Positions 49,790-59,022 of a stretch of DNA of 64,000 nt are shown piece by piece. A program made the position numbers and the translations under genes. The number at the start of each line of letters is the position of its first letter. Position 1 is the stretch's first letter. The notes under the pieces were generated by a model. That model searched no databases. It worked only from the letters and a program-made list of their open reading frames with translations, and was not told the DNA's origin. Source of the DNA: Roseococcus sp. SYP-B2431 (GTDB lineage: Bacteria > Pseudomonadota > Alphaproteobacteria > Acetobacterales > Acetobacteraceae); NCBI RefSeq assembly GCF_004336745.1, contig NZ_SJXD01000011.1:1054001-1118000 (forward strand), in the 5' to 3' direction.

Positions 49790-52582
49790 TCAGCCGAAGG
49801 CGCCCACCTCCTGGCTGACCGCCGCCGAGCACCCGCGAACCAGGGCGAAGAGCCGCCGCATGGGCTCGAAGATCTCGGCATGCTCGCGGGCGTAGCTTGT
49901 GCGGCTGTCGCGCCCCGCGGGCTCGTGGAAGTCGAGGCCGGCGACGGGGTCGGGCGCGGCTGGGAAGACCTGGCGCAGCAGCTCCAGCGCCGGCTCGACA
50001 TCGAGGGCGAAGATGCGGCGGATCACCGTCTCCGGCGTGGCGCCGTGGCGCGGGCTGAACTCGGGCACGGAGACCGCCAGCAGCCAGAGCCGGTGGATCA
50101 GCGAGAGGCGCAGCGCGTGCAACAGCACCAGCCGCTCCGGCATGGTGGGCAGCTCCGGCCAGGCGGCGCGAAGCGCGAGGTGGTCGGCCTGGAGGCGCCG
50201 GAACATCCGCCAGAGCGGCGCCTGCAAGCCCACGGCATCCAGCGGCGCCGCGACGGACAGAAGCAGCTCCTGCCGGCCCGGGCGCGCCGTGGCGGCGGCG
50301 CGGTCCAGCCAGGTGCCGGGATCGAGCGTGCCGATCACCGCCCGCACCACGCCCATGTCGGAGCATTCGGCGGCCCGGGCCGCCATGGCCAGCGCGCGGG
50401 CGAAGCGCGGCGACCTCTCCCGCAATTCCGCGAAGAGCTCGGGGTTGGCCGCGGCCGCACGGCCGAGCCCGTGCAGCGAGTTCGCCAGCCATCCCACCTG
50501 GTGCAGGATGGCGTTGTTCGGAATGGCGCGGAGCTGCGAGGGATGGGTGATGCGCAGCGGCCCGCCCATGTCCGACTGGCGCGCGGAAGGGCGCGAGCCC
50601 GTCTTCTCCAGCAGGCCCGGCCCGAAGCCGCCAAGCAGCGCCGCATAGCCGGGATCCTCGACCAGCTCGCCGAATTCGCGCCGGACGGTCGCAAAGAAAT
50701 CGGCGCCGTAGTCGGCCTCCGCGTAGATGGGGTCCTCGGTGTCCTTCGGGCGCTGGAAGGCGTGCTCGGCGATGCGGGCGATGGTCGACTGCGCCAGGGC
50801 CTCGGTGCCGAAGAGCATGTAGCCGTCGCCGCCCTGGAAGCTGGATTCCTCGCGCACCGCGAAGCCGGCCTTGGCCAGGGCGTAGCGGGCCTGGGGCGGG
50901 AAGAGGTAGTCGAGCCGGTCGGTCAGGCTCTTCGGATGGGCGCCGCGGCCAATGCTCTCGCCATGGGTATCGAAGAGCACGAGCTCGAGATCGGCCATGC
51001 CGTGCTTCTTCAGCAGTTCCGCGAGCCGCAGCTTCAGCCGTTCCACGAGATAGGAGGCGGCGAGCTGGCCCACGTAGCGGCCGCTGTCGGAATAGCCGAA
51101 CTGCAGGCACAGCCTTCCATGCTGGCGCAGGTAGTCGCGGAAATGCGGGCTGCGCAGCGCCTCGTCCAGCACGCGCTCGCCGCGCTCCAGCGCCGTCGCG
51201 GTCTCGAAGAGCGGCGAGATCTCGACGTGGCGGTCCACGCCGAAATGCTTCGCGAGCCAGAGCGCGGCGAGCAGCGTGTAGCCCGTCTCGGTCTCGGCGA
51301 TCAGGAAGCGAATGGGGATGGAGCCGTCCACATGCTTCACGATCTGCGCGATGCTCATCATGAGCTTCGCGGCCGAGGCCTGCTCGGCGAAGAGGCCGCC
51401 GAAATCCACGGTCTGGGTCTCCACGCCCGCCAGCGCCGCGTTGATCTGCCCGAGCAGGCCGCGGCGCAGGGAGAGGTCGTCCGGCGAGGTGGTGATCTCC
51501 AGCCGCTGGCGCAGCGCATTGTGCAGCTGCGCCGAGTTCAGCCGGAAATGCGTGTGCGCGAGCGAGAGCCCGTGCGCGGCGAAGCCCGCTTTGATGACGG
51601 CGAGCTGCATCCGCGCGGCGTCGTCCGGTGCGGCGGCCAGCGCCGCGTCGAAGAGCGGCATCAGCGCCGAGAGGCCGGTCATGGCCGCCTCGCGGTGCAG
51701 CACCATCTCGCCCGCGAGCTTCTGAACCGATTCTGGATCCGGCTTCACGGGCACCGCCGCGGCCTGGCGGCCTACGGCCTCCAGCGCCGTCGCGATCCGC
51801 GCGCGGAGCGCCGCGGCCGCCTCGCCCAGCGGCTCCAGTTGGCCGGACAGTCGCTGGAGCTGATGGCGCTTCATGTCGAGGCGCAGCTTCAGCGTGTCCC
51901 ACCAGCCGATGTCGGTGCGGCCGTCGGTATCGTAGCCGACCCAGGAGGTCAGCACGACCGGGCGCGGCGTCACCGTGTGCCACCGATCCGGCCAGACGGC
52001 CCGGGCCGCGCCGAACAGCGCCTCGGCCAGCTGGTCCAGCGCGTCGCGGCCGCGCAGGATGGCGGCATTGGCCTGGGCGAATTCCTCCCGCAGATCCACG
52101 GGAGCCGGGCGGTGCGCGAGGCCGCGCGGCGGCGCCTCTCCGGTGGTCGCGGCGTCGGCGAGCTTCGCGCCGGTCCCGGCGGGCAGCGAGAAGGTCGGGT
52201 GGGCCGTGAAGACGGCAGCGAAGCACGTGCGCTCCACCGAGGACTTGAAGGTCGCAAAGGGGACAGGGCTGTCGAGCGGGTCGGGCCGCACCAGCCGCGC
52301 CGCGACGGCCTCCAGCGCGGCGGCGGGCGGGGTGCCCGGGACATGGCCGAGATAGGCGGCGAGCCGCTTGGCGCGGCCCGCCGCGGCATCGTCCGAGAGG
52401 TACTGAACCAGCCCTTCCAGCCCGTCCATGTCGAGCGAGCCGTCGTCGAGCCGGCGGCTGATGGCCAGGGCCAGGAGCAGCACCGGGTCGCCGAAAGGAT
52501 CCTGGGCCGAGGCCAGCCGCGCGGCGCGCAGCCGGGCCAGGAGGTCGTCCAGGAGCGAAGGCGGGGGCGTCGCGTCGGGCAT
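49790..52582 (-). CDS. Divergent phosphoenolpyruvate carboxylase homologue
   Basis: A 930-residue all-helical product aligned end to end with PEP carboxylase, the anaplerotic enzyme making oxaloacetate. Kept features are the first catalytic His (FTAHPTFSLP, with Phe for the usual Glu), a version of GGDRDGNP (SWVGYDTDGRTDIGW), GYSDSGRYVGQ, and LRAIPNNAI for FRAIP. Lost or changed are the glycine loop normally HGRGGxxGRGG (here DTHGESIGRGAHP) and the C-terminal NTG (here VGAFG). It may be a lineage-specific PEPC or a functionally shifted paralogue. The ATG at 52582 follows a weak AGGT. It is followed by the SMP-30-like gene. Confidence 0.75.
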   Translation of the reverse strand: MPDATPPPSLLDDLLARLRAARLASAQDPFGDPVLLLALAISRRLDDGSLDMDGLEGLVQYLSDDAAAGRAKRLAAYLGHVPGTPPAAALEAVAARLVRPDPLDSPVPFATFKSSVERTCFAAVFTAHPTFSLPAGTGAKLADAATTGEAPPRGLAHRPAPVDLREEFAQANAAILRGRDALDQLAEALFGAARAVWPDRWHTVTPRPVVLTSWVGYDTDGRTDIGWWDTLKLRLDMKRHQLQRLSGQLEPLGEAAAALRARIATALEAVGRQAAAVPVKPDPESVQKLAGEMVLHREAAMTGLSALMPLFDAALAAAPDDAARMQLAVIKAGFAAHGLSLAHTHFRLNSAQLHNALRQRLEITTSPDDLSLRRGLLGQINAALAGVETQTVDFGGLFAEQASAAKLMMSIAQIVKHVDGSIPIRFLIAETETGYTLLAALWLAKHFGVDRHVEISPLFETATALERGERVLDEALRSPHFRDYLRQHGRLCLQFGYSDSGRYVGQLAASYLVERLKLRLAELLKKHGMADLELVLFDTHGESIGRGAHPKSLTDRLDYLFPPQARYALAKAGFAVREESSFQGGDGYMLFGTEALAQSTIARIAEHAFQRPKDTEDPIYAEADYGADFFATVRREFGELVEDPGYAALLGGFGPGLLEKTGSRPSARQSDMGGPLRITHPSQLRAIPNNAILHQVGWLANSLHGLGRAAAANPELFAELRERSPRFARALAMAARAAECSDMGVVRAVIGTLDPGTWLDRAAATARPGRQELLLSVAAPLDAVGLQAPLWRMFRRLQADHLALRAAWPELPTMPERLVLLHALRLSLIHRLWLLAVSVPEFSPRHGATPETVIRRIFALDVEPALELLRQVFPAAPDPVAGLDFHEPAGRDSRTSYAREHAEIFEPMRRLFALVRGCSAAVSQEVGAFG

Positions 52583-52653
52583 GGCGGATGCTGCACCTGC
52601 GAAGGTCACGGATGCCAGCGAAAACGGACGGGTCGCCGACGGGTTGCGGCGCG

Positions 52654-53106
52654 CTAGCCGCGGATCACCGTGCGGATCGCGAAGCTCGACTGGATGCGGG
52701 CCACGCCCGGCATCCGGCTCAGCTGCTCCTTGTGGATGCGCTCGTAATCGGCCGCGTCGCGCGCCTCCACGCGCAGCAGGTAGTCGGCGACGCCGGTCAT
52801 GAGGAAGCATTGCCGTACCTCGGGGCAGCGGCGCACGGCGGCCTCGAAGCGGCGGAGGTGCTGGTCGGTCTGCCGGTCGAGCGTGATCTGCACGATGACG
52901 GTGACCTGGCCGGGCTCGGACGGCTCCTCCAGCACCACGGTATAGCCGCGGATGGTGCCGCCGCGCTCCATCAGCCGCAGCCGGCGCAGGCAGGCGGAAG
53001 GCGAGAGGCCCACCGCCTCGGCGAGGGCGGCGTTGGTGATCCGCGCGTCCTGGCGAAGGTGGCGCAGCATGGTCAGGTCAATCTCGTCGAGCGCGTGCAT
53101 CTGCAT
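52654..53106 (-). CDS. Lrp/AsnC-family transcriptional regulator, divergent from dadA
   Basis: The 150-residue regulator has an N-terminal helix-turn-helix (about residues 8-60: [19 protein letters not shown] then [20 protein letters not shown]) and a C-terminal RAM ligand domain (about 70-145: [31 protein letters not shown]). The ATG at 53106 has GAGGAAA about 11 nt upstream. Divergence from dadA strongly suggests that it controls D-amino-acid catabolism in response to an amino acid, as Lrp does in E. coli; this is inference from position. Confidence 0.9.
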   Translation of the reverse strand: MQMHALDEIDLTMLRHLRQDARITNAALAEAVGLSPSACLRRLRLMERGGTIRGYTVVLEEPSEPGQVTVIVQITLDRQTDQHLRRFEAAVRRCPEVRQCFLMTGVADYLLRVEARDAADYERIHKEQLSRMPGVARIQSSFAIRTVIRG

Positions 53107-53129
53107 ATTCTGCGGTTTCCTCGCAGGAT
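53107..53129. promoter_or_regulatory. Dyad upstream of the lrp-like gene
   Basis: CTGCG (53110-53114) and CGCAG (53122-53126) form a perfect 5-bp inverted repeat with 7-bp spacer, flanked symmetrically by AT (53107-53108 and 53128-53129). It covers the presumed ribosome site of the lrp-like gene, a position that would suit autorepression. The dyad is short, so chance cannot be excluded. Confidence 0.4.
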
Positions 53130-53230
53130 CGTGCAAGATGCTGGGGATTATCACCGATCTGGGCGGGATATGCACGCAAATGCGCGGCGGCCCTGCCCTA
53201 CCCTGGCGCTTACCCTTCCGGAGTGTCTCG

Positions 53231-54487
53231 ATGCGCATCGTCGTCCTGGGCAGCGGCGTGGTTGGCGTGACCAGCGCATGGTACCTAGCGAAGGCGGGTC
53301 ATGAGGTGGTCGTCGTCGACCGCCAGCCCGCCCCGGGGATGGAGACCAGCTTCGCCAATGCCGGCCAGGTCTCGCCCGGCTATTCGGCGCCCTGGGCGGC
53401 CCCGGGCATCCCCGCGAAGGCGATGAAGTGGCTGCTGATGAAGCACAGCCCCCTCGTGATCCGGCCGCAGCTCGATCCGGCCTTCTGGTCCTGGGTCCTC
53501 CGCATGCTCGGCAACTGCACCGAGGCCGCTTACGAGACCAACAAGCGCCGGATGGTGCGTGTCGCCGAGTACAGCCGCGACATGCTGCGCGAGCTGCGGG
53601 CCGAGACCGGCATCCAGTACGACCAGCGCATGCAAGGCACGCTGCAGCTCTTCCGTACCCAGAAGCAGCTCGACCTCATGGGCGCCGACACGGCCGTCCT
53701 CGACAAGGAGGGCGTTCCTTATGAGGTGCTGGATCCCGCCGGCTGCGTCCGCGCCGAGCCCGCCCTGGCGCGCGTCCCGGGCAAGTATCTGGGCGGGCTG
53801 CGCCTGCCCGGCGACGAGACGGGGGACGCCTTCATCTTCACGCAGGAGCTCGCGAAGCTCGCCGCCGCGGCGGGCGTCGCCTTCCGCCAGGGCGTGACCC
53901 TCCGGCGCCTCCTGGCCGAGGGCGGCCGGATCGCAGGCGTGGAAACCGACCAGGGCACGCTGAAGGCTGACCGCTACGTCGTCGCGACCGGCAGCTTCTC
54001 CGCCGGGCTCGTGAAGCCGCTCGGCATCCGGATCCCGGTCTATCCGGTGAAGGGCTATTCCATCACGGTGCCCATCACCGATCCCGAGGCCGCGCCCGTC
54101 TCCACCGTCATGGACGAGACCTACAAGGTCGCGATCACGCGCCTCGGCGACCGCATCCGCGTGGGCGGCACGGCGGAGCTATCGGGCTACGACATCCATC
54201 TCCACCAGGCCCGTCGCGACACGCTGGAATTCTCGGTGGGCGACCTCTTCCCCGAGGGCGGCGACATTCCGCGCGCCAGCTTCTGGTCGGGCCTGCGTCC
54301 CATGACGCCGGACGGCACGCCGATCATCGGGCCCACGAATTACGCGAACCTCTTCCTCAACACCGGCCACGGCACGCTGGGCTGGACGATGGCCTGCGGC
54401 TCGGGCCGCGTGCTGGCCGACCTCGTCTCCGGAGCCGCGCCGGACATCGAGACGGCGGACCTGGCCGTCTCGCGCTACGCGCGCTGA
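53231..54487 (+). CDS. dadA: D-amino acid dehydrogenase DadA
   Basis: The 418-residue FAD enzyme oxidises D-amino acids to 2-oxo acids at the inner membrane and passes electrons to quinone. The FAD motif is [20 protein letters not shown]. DadA blocks are [64 protein letters not shown] and [16 protein letters not shown]. The length is close to E. coli DadA (432). The ATG at 53231 starts directly at the Rossmann strand. No dadX racemase follows. The Lrp-like gene opposite probably regulates it. Confidence 0.95.
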   Translation: MRIVVLGSGVVGVTSAWYLAKAGHEVVVVDRQPAPGMETSFANAGQVSPGYSAPWAAPGIPAKAMKWLLMKHSPLVIRPQLDPAFWSWVLRMLGNCTEAAYETNKRRMVRVAEYSRDMLRELRAETGIQYDQRMQGTLQLFRTQKQLDLMGADTAVLDKEGVPYEVLDPAGCVRAEPALARVPGKYLGGLRLPGDETGDAFIFTQELAKLAAAAGVAFRQGVTLRRLLAEGGRIAGVETDQGTLKADRYVVATGSFSAGLVKPLGIRIPVYPVKGYSITVPITDPEAAPVSTVMDETYKVAITRLGDRIRVGGTAELSGYDIHLHQARRDTLEFSVGDLFPEGGDIPRASFWSGLRPMTPDGTPIIGPTNYANLFLNTGHGTLGWTMACGSGRVLADLVSGAAPDIETADLAVSRYAR

Positions 54488-54552
54488 GACATCGCGGAGC
54501 CTTCACGCTTTCGCCATGCACGCCGCGATCATCCATGGCAGGATGAGCGGGC

Positions 54553-56322
54553 ATGGCCGAACTCCCCGCCGCGCGCAGCCGCAACATCGCGTCGCTGCGG
54601 CTGATCCTTCCCTATCTGAGGCCCTATGTCGGCCGCGCGATCGGCGCGGCTGCCGCCCTGCTGCTCGCCGCCGGGCTGCTGCTGCTGATCGGCCAGGGCG
54701 TGCGGCAGCTGGTCGATGTCGGCTTCGCCGAGGCCAGCCCCCAGGGGCTGGACCGCTCCGCGCTGCTCATGTTCCTCATCGTCGCGGCGCTGGCGGTCAC
54801 CTCCTCGACCCGCTTCTACCTCGTCTCCTGGCTAGGCGAGCGCGTCGGCGCCGACCTGCGCCGGACCGTCTACGACCATGTGCTGAGCCTCTCGCCCGCC
54901 TATTTCGAGACCGCCCGCACGGGCGACATCCTGAGCCGCATGACGGCCGATGTCGGGCTGCTGCAGTCGCTCATCGGCTCAGCCATCTCGATGGGGCTGC
55001 GCGCGGGGCTGACCGCCATCGGCGCGCTGGCCATGCTCGTCATGACGAGCCCCAAGCTCGCGGGGGTCGTGGTGATCGTCGTGCCCGTCGTGGTGGTGCC
55101 GCTCGTCCTGTTCGGCCGGCGGGAGCGCCGCCTCTCGCGCGCCGCTCAGGAGCGCGTGGCCGACCTCGCCGCCACCGCCGAGGAGACGCTGAACGGGCTG
55201 CGCGTGGTGCAGGCCTTCACCCACGAGCCAAGCGAGCGCCGACGCTATTCCGAGCAGGTGGAGGAGTCCGTCCGCGCCTCGCTGCGCCGCGTGACCTCGC
55301 GCGCCGTGCTGATCCTCAGCGTCGTGCTGCTCGGCTTCGGCGCCATCACGCTGAGCCTCTGGATCGGCGGGCACGACGTCATCACCGGCCGCATGTCCGC
55401 CGGCGAACTCTCCGCCTTCGTCTTCTACGCCGTGCTGCTGGCCAATAACGGCGCGGTGATGAGCGAGCTCTGGGGCGAGATCCAGCGCGCCGCCGCGGCC
55501 GCCGACCGGCTCGTGGAGGTGATCGAGACCCGGCCCTCCATCACCGCGCCGGCGCACCCTGCCCTGCTGCCCATGCCGCCGCAGGGCCGCTTCGCCTTCG
55601 AGGACGTCACCTTTCGCTACCCCACGCGGCCGGACGCCGCGGCGCTCGACCGCTTCTCCCTGCGCGTGGAGCCGGGCGAGACCGTGGCCCTCGTCGGGCC
55701 CTCGGGCGGCGGCAAGACCACGGTCCTGCAACTGCTCCTGCGCTTCTACGATCCCCATGCCGGCCGGGTGACCATGGACGGCGTGGACATCCGCACGCTC
55801 GATCCCACCGAGTTGCGCCAGCGCCTGGGCCTCGTGCCGCAGGAGGCCACGATCTTCAGCGCCAGCGCCGCGGAGAACATCCGCTACGGCCGCCCCGACG
55901 CCACGGACGCCGAGGTCGAGGCCGCGGCCCGCGCCGCCGCCGCGCACGACTTCATTGCCGCCCTGCCGCAGGGCTATGCCAGCCCCCTCGGCGCGCGCGG
56001 CGTGATGCTGTCGGGCGGCCAGCGGCAGCGCGTGGCCATCGCGCGCGCCATCCTGCGCGACCCGCCCGTGCTGCTGCTGGACGAGGCCACCAGCGCGCTC
56101 GACGCGGAATCCGAGCAGGCCGTGCAGCAGGCGCTGGCCCATCTCTCGCAGGGCCGCACCACGCTGGTGATCGCGCACCGGCTGGCCACCGTGCGGCGCG
56201 CGGACCGGATCATCGTGCTGGAGGGCGGGCGCATCACGGCGCAGGGGCGCCACGAGGAGCTGGTGGCGCGGGATGGACTCTATGCACGCCTGGCGGCGCT
56301 GCAATTCGCCGGGGAGGCTTAG
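54553..56322 (+). CDS. MsbA-related ABC exporter (fused transmembrane and ATPase domains)
   Basis: The 589-residue half-transporter acts as a dimer. The N-terminal six-helix domain spans about residues 20-310. The ATPase domain spans about 340-585, with Walker A GPSGGGKTT, Q-loop LVPQEATIFSASAAENIRYG, signature LSGGQRQR, Walker B LLLDEATSALD and H-loop IAHRLAT. It belongs to the MsbA-related/TIGR02204-like group seen in alphaproteobacteria. The substrate (lipid, peptide or drug) is unknown. It lies 65 bp after dadA on the same strand and 76 bp before the dioxygenase gene. Confidence 0.92.
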   Translation: MAELPAARSRNIASLRLILPYLRPYVGRAIGAAAALLLAAGLLLLIGQGVRQLVDVGFAEASPQGLDRSALLMFLIVAALAVTSSTRFYLVSWLGERVGADLRRTVYDHVLSLSPAYFETARTGDILSRMTADVGLLQSLIGSAISMGLRAGLTAIGALAMLVMTSPKLAGVVVIVVPVVVVPLVLFGRRERRLSRAAQERVADLAATAEETLNGLRVVQAFTHEPSERRRYSEQVEESVRASLRRVTSRAVLILSVVLLGFGAITLSLWIGGHDVITGRMSAGELSAFVFYAVLLANNGAVMSELWGEIQRAAAAADRLVEVIETRPSITAPAHPALLPMPPQGRFAFEDVTFRYPTRPDAAALDRFSLRVEPGETVALVGPSGGGKTTVLQLLLRFYDPHAGRVTMDGVDIRTLDPTELRQRLGLVPQEATIFSASAAENIRYGRPDATDAEVEAAARAAAAHDFIAALPQGYASPLGARGVMLSGGQRQRVAIARAILRDPPVLLLDEATSALDAESEQAVQQALAHLSQGRTTLVIAHRLATVRRADRIIVLEGGRITAQGRHEELVARDGLYARLAALQFAGEA

Positions 56323-56398
56323 CCGGCGTTCCCCCGCCCCGGCCTTGCGCCGGGCCGCCACCCTGCGCCACGCTACAGCCGCCGCAAGGAGATGCCGC

Positions 56399-57250
56399 AT
56401 GGGCAAGGCCCTCGATGAGATGGCCGTCGCGCGCTACCGGCGCGACGGCTATGTGACGCCCCTCCGGGCGTGCTCGCCCGAACAGGCCGAGGCCTGGCAC
56501 CAGGACGTGCTGCGCTGCTGCGCCGAGGCGGAGCGCCCGGTCTCGGACACGGGCATCCGTCAGCCCTCCACGCGGGTGAAGCCCTACCTCCTCTTCCCCT
56601 GGGCGGCCGATCTCGTGCGGCACCCGGCCATCCTCGACGCGGTGGAGGATGTGATCGGTCCGGATATCCTCATCTTCCACACCACCCTCTGGTGGAAGGC
56701 GGCCGGGACCGAGGGCTTCGTGCCTTGGCACCAGGACGCGACCTATTTCGGCTTGGCCCCGCATGAGCACGTCACGGCCTGGATCGCGCTGACGCCGAGC
56801 ACGGAGGAAAGCGGCTGCGTCACCATCCTGCCGGGCTCGCACAAGCACGGGCAGCTGCCGCATGCGGACCGCAAGGATCCGCGGGTGATGCTCTCGCGCG
56901 GGCAGAGCGTGGCTGTGGACATCGAGGAGCGCGCGGCCGTGCCGATCCCGCTCAAGCCAGGCCAGTTCTCGCTGCATGACACGCTGGTGCTGCACGCCTC
57001 GGCGCCCAACCGGTCGAGCCACGACCGCATCGGGCTCGGGATCAGCTATATCCCGGCGCGGGTGAAGCATGTGGGGCCGACGCGGCTCTCGGCCACGCTG
57101 GTGCGCGGCGAGAACCGGTACGGCCATTTCGACCTGGAGCCGCGGCCGCAGGCGGAGGCCGATGCCGCCGCGCTGACGGCCCATGCCGACAGCATCGGCC
57201 GCTTCTGGATCGCCAGCGAATCCATCCCCGAGATGAAGCTGGTGCATTGA
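56399..57250 (+). CDS. Phytanoyl-CoA dioxygenase (PhyH)-family protein
   Basis: A 283-residue Fe(II)/2-oxoglutarate-dependent oxygenase. The iron-binding HxD is in VPWHQDATYFG and the distal His in LVLHASAPNRSS. The Arg that binds 2-oxoglutarate fits SSHDRIGLGISYIP. ESGCVTILPGSHKHG is the family's central block. The ATG at 56399 has AAGGAG 7 nt upstream. The closest known functions include hydroxylation of small metabolites; the substrate is unknown. A double-hairpin repeat follows directly after the stop. Confidence 0.88.
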   Translation: MGKALDEMAVARYRRDGYVTPLRACSPEQAEAWHQDVLRCCAEAERPVSDTGIRQPSTRVKPYLLFPWAADLVRHPAILDAVEDVIGPDILIFHTTLWWKAAGTEGFVPWHQDATYFGLAPHEHVTAWIALTPSTEESGCVTILPGSHKHGQLPHADRKDPRVMLSRGQSVAVDIEERAAVPIPLKPGQFSLHDTLVLHASAPNRSSHDRIGLGISYIPARVKHVGPTRLSATLVRGENRYGHFDLEPRPQAEADAAALTAHADSIGRFWIASESIPEMKLVH

Positions 57251-57315
57251 GCCTCGGGAGGGGCTTGCCCCTCCCAAACCTCCCTCACCAAAGGCGGAGA
57301 GGCCCTTGGGACCCG
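57251..57315. repeat. Double-hairpin intergenic repeat, copy 3
   Basis: The first stem is GGGAGGGGC/GCCCCTCCC (57256-57264 and 57267-57275, loop of 2). The second is CCAAAGG/CCCTTGG (57288-57294 and 57303-57309, one mismatch). The connecting AAACCTCCCTCACC and the trailing GGGACCC parallel copy 1. It lies between the convergent PhyH-like and binding-protein genes. Sequence drift with compensating stem changes implies selection on the fold. Confidence 0.78.
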
Positions 57316-57326
57316 ATTGAACGGCC

Positions 57327-58904
57327 CTATCGCGCCGCCCGCATCCGCACGCCGCGCAGCTCTAGATCCTCGTTCACCCGCATCTGGAAGTCCGCGACGG
57401 TGTCGCGCACGCCGAACATCTGCGGCTCCTGGTGAAGCGGGATCATGGGCAGCAACTGGCGGAAGCGGGTCCAGTAGGCGCGGGCCAGCTCTTGGCGCTT
57501 GGCCTGGTCCGTCTCCACGCCGATCTGCTCGAGGAGCTGCGCCATCTGCGGGTCGGAGAAATTGCCCCAGTTGAACGAGCCCTCGCCCAGCAGCTCGCGG
57601 CCGGGGTTGGTGATGTCGAAATTGCCTGGCGTCCAGCCCAGCATCCAGAACTGGTACTCCTTGTTGGCCCCGCGCTGCAGGAATCGGCCGAAGGGCACGG
57701 CGTCGAGCCTCGCCTGGATGCCCACGCGCTGGAGCATGGCGACGATGGACTGGCAGATCGCCTCGTCATTCACGTAGCGGTTGTTGGAGCAGCCGAGCGC
57801 GATGCGGAAGTTGGTCGCCCCCGCCTCGGCCAGCAGGCGGCGCGCGGCGTCGGGGTCGAAGGGCAGCCGCTCGTTGGAGGCGGCGTCGAAGCCCGAGACG
57901 GCCGGCGCGATCGGCAGGCCCGAGGCGGTGGTGGAGTTGCGCAGCACGACGCGGCGGATCGTCTCCATGTCGATCGCCTGGTACATTGCCCGGCGCACGC
58001 GCACGTCGCGCATCGGATTGGGCGTGCCGGGCTGGTCGATGAGCTCGGGCCGGGTCACGTCCATGGCGAGGTAGATGGTCCGCGCCGTCGGGCCCTGCAT
58101 GAGCCGGATGCCGGGCGCATTCTGCACGCGCGGGATGTCCTGCAGCGGCACGTGGTACATCAGGTCCAGCTCGCGCGAGAGCAGCGCCGCCACGCGCGTC
58201 GGCGCGCTGGAGACGGGACGGAAGACGGCGCGGGTGATGCCGGTGTTGTAGTCCTGGCGATAGGCGGGGTTGGGCACGAGGACCGTGCGCTCGTCCGCCA
58301 GGCGCTCCACCATCCGGAAGGGGCCGGTGCCGTTCGTGTTGAGCTGCACGAAGGTGCTGGTGGCGCCCGGCTGGCCGGCGCGGGCCACGGCGAAGGCGTT
58401 GTTGGCCTCGACCCAGCTCTTGCTCATGATGAAGAAGAGCGTGAGGTCCTGCAGCAGGATGGGGTTCGGGCCGCGCGTCTCGATCTCGACGGTGTGGTCG
58501 TCGATCACCCGCGCGCCGGTCACCGACTGCACCGTATAGGCCATGTCGTTCTGCCGCACGCGCTCGAGGCTGTGGACCACGTCCGCCGCGGTGAAGGGCT
58601 CGCCGCCATGGAAGCGGACGTTGCGCCGGAGGTGAAAGCGCCAGACGGTCGGGCTCGGCATCTCCCAGCGCTCCGCCAGCGCGGGCGCCAGCGAGCCGTC
58701 GGGCTCCCGGCGCACCAGCGGCTCGTAGATGTTGCTCTTCATGGCGTTGGTGACGCCGTGATTGTTCGCGTGCGGGTCGAGACCGAGGATGTCGTTGGCC
58801 GTGGCCCAGGTGAAGGTCGTGGCCTTCACCGGCATGGCGGCGGAGGCCAGTGCGATCGCGATCAGCCCCGCGCGCGAGGCGCGCCGGGCTTGGGGGAACC
58901 ACAT
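57327..58904 (-). CDS. Family 5 extracellular substrate-binding protein (peptide/opine-type), orphan
   Basis: A 525-residue periplasmic receptor. The leader MWFPQARRASRAGLIAIALA ends near VKATTF. Blocks are DILGLDPHANNHGVTNAM, WRFHLRRNVRFHGGEPFTA, NTNGTGPFRMVERLADERTV, MRDVRVRRAMYQAIDMETIR and the C-terminal IPLHQEPQMFGV. The ATG at 58904 has AGGGAG 8 nt upstream. No permease or ATPase genes adjoin it. It is divergent from the amidohydrolase operon (118 bp), so it probably delivers that operon's substrate, perhaps through a transporter encoded elsewhere. Confidence 0.9.
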   Translation of the reverse strand: MWFPQARRASRAGLIAIALASAAMPVKATTFTWATANDILGLDPHANNHGVTNAMKSNIYEPLVRREPDGSLAPALAERWEMPSPTVWRFHLRRNVRFHGGEPFTAADVVHSLERVRQNDMAYTVQSVTGARVIDDHTVEIETRGPNPILLQDLTLFFIMSKSWVEANNAFAVARAGQPGATSTFVQLNTNGTGPFRMVERLADERTVLVPNPAYRQDYNTGITRAVFRPVSSAPTRVAALLSRELDLMYHVPLQDIPRVQNAPGIRLMQGPTARTIYLAMDVTRPELIDQPGTPNPMRDVRVRRAMYQAIDMETIRRVVLRNSTTASGLPIAPAVSGFDAASNERLPFDPDAARRLLAEAGATNFRIALGCSNNRYVNDEAICQSIVAMLQRVGIQARLDAVPFGRFLQRGANKEYQFWMLGWTPGNFDITNPGRELLGEGSFNWGNFSDPQMAQLLEQIGVETDQAKRQELARAYWTRFRQLLPMIPLHQEPQMFGVRDTVADFQMRVNEDLELRGVRMRAAR

Positions 58905-59022
58905 GATTTTTCTCCCTGCATGAATTGGCAGCAGGATGGCGAAGCGCAGGGCCCGATGTCCAGTTCGGTCTTCACAAGGGATTCCGGAACGTCTTGAGTG
59001 GGCGGCGAATGGGAGCACCGTC

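Noticed and set aside
49499-52657. A plus-strand open frame of about 1050 codons opposite the PEP carboxylase homologue
   Set aside because: It lies antisense to a gene with clear family blocks. The product is Arg/Gly/Ala/His-rich with no recognisable domain, a typical shadow in GC-rich DNA.
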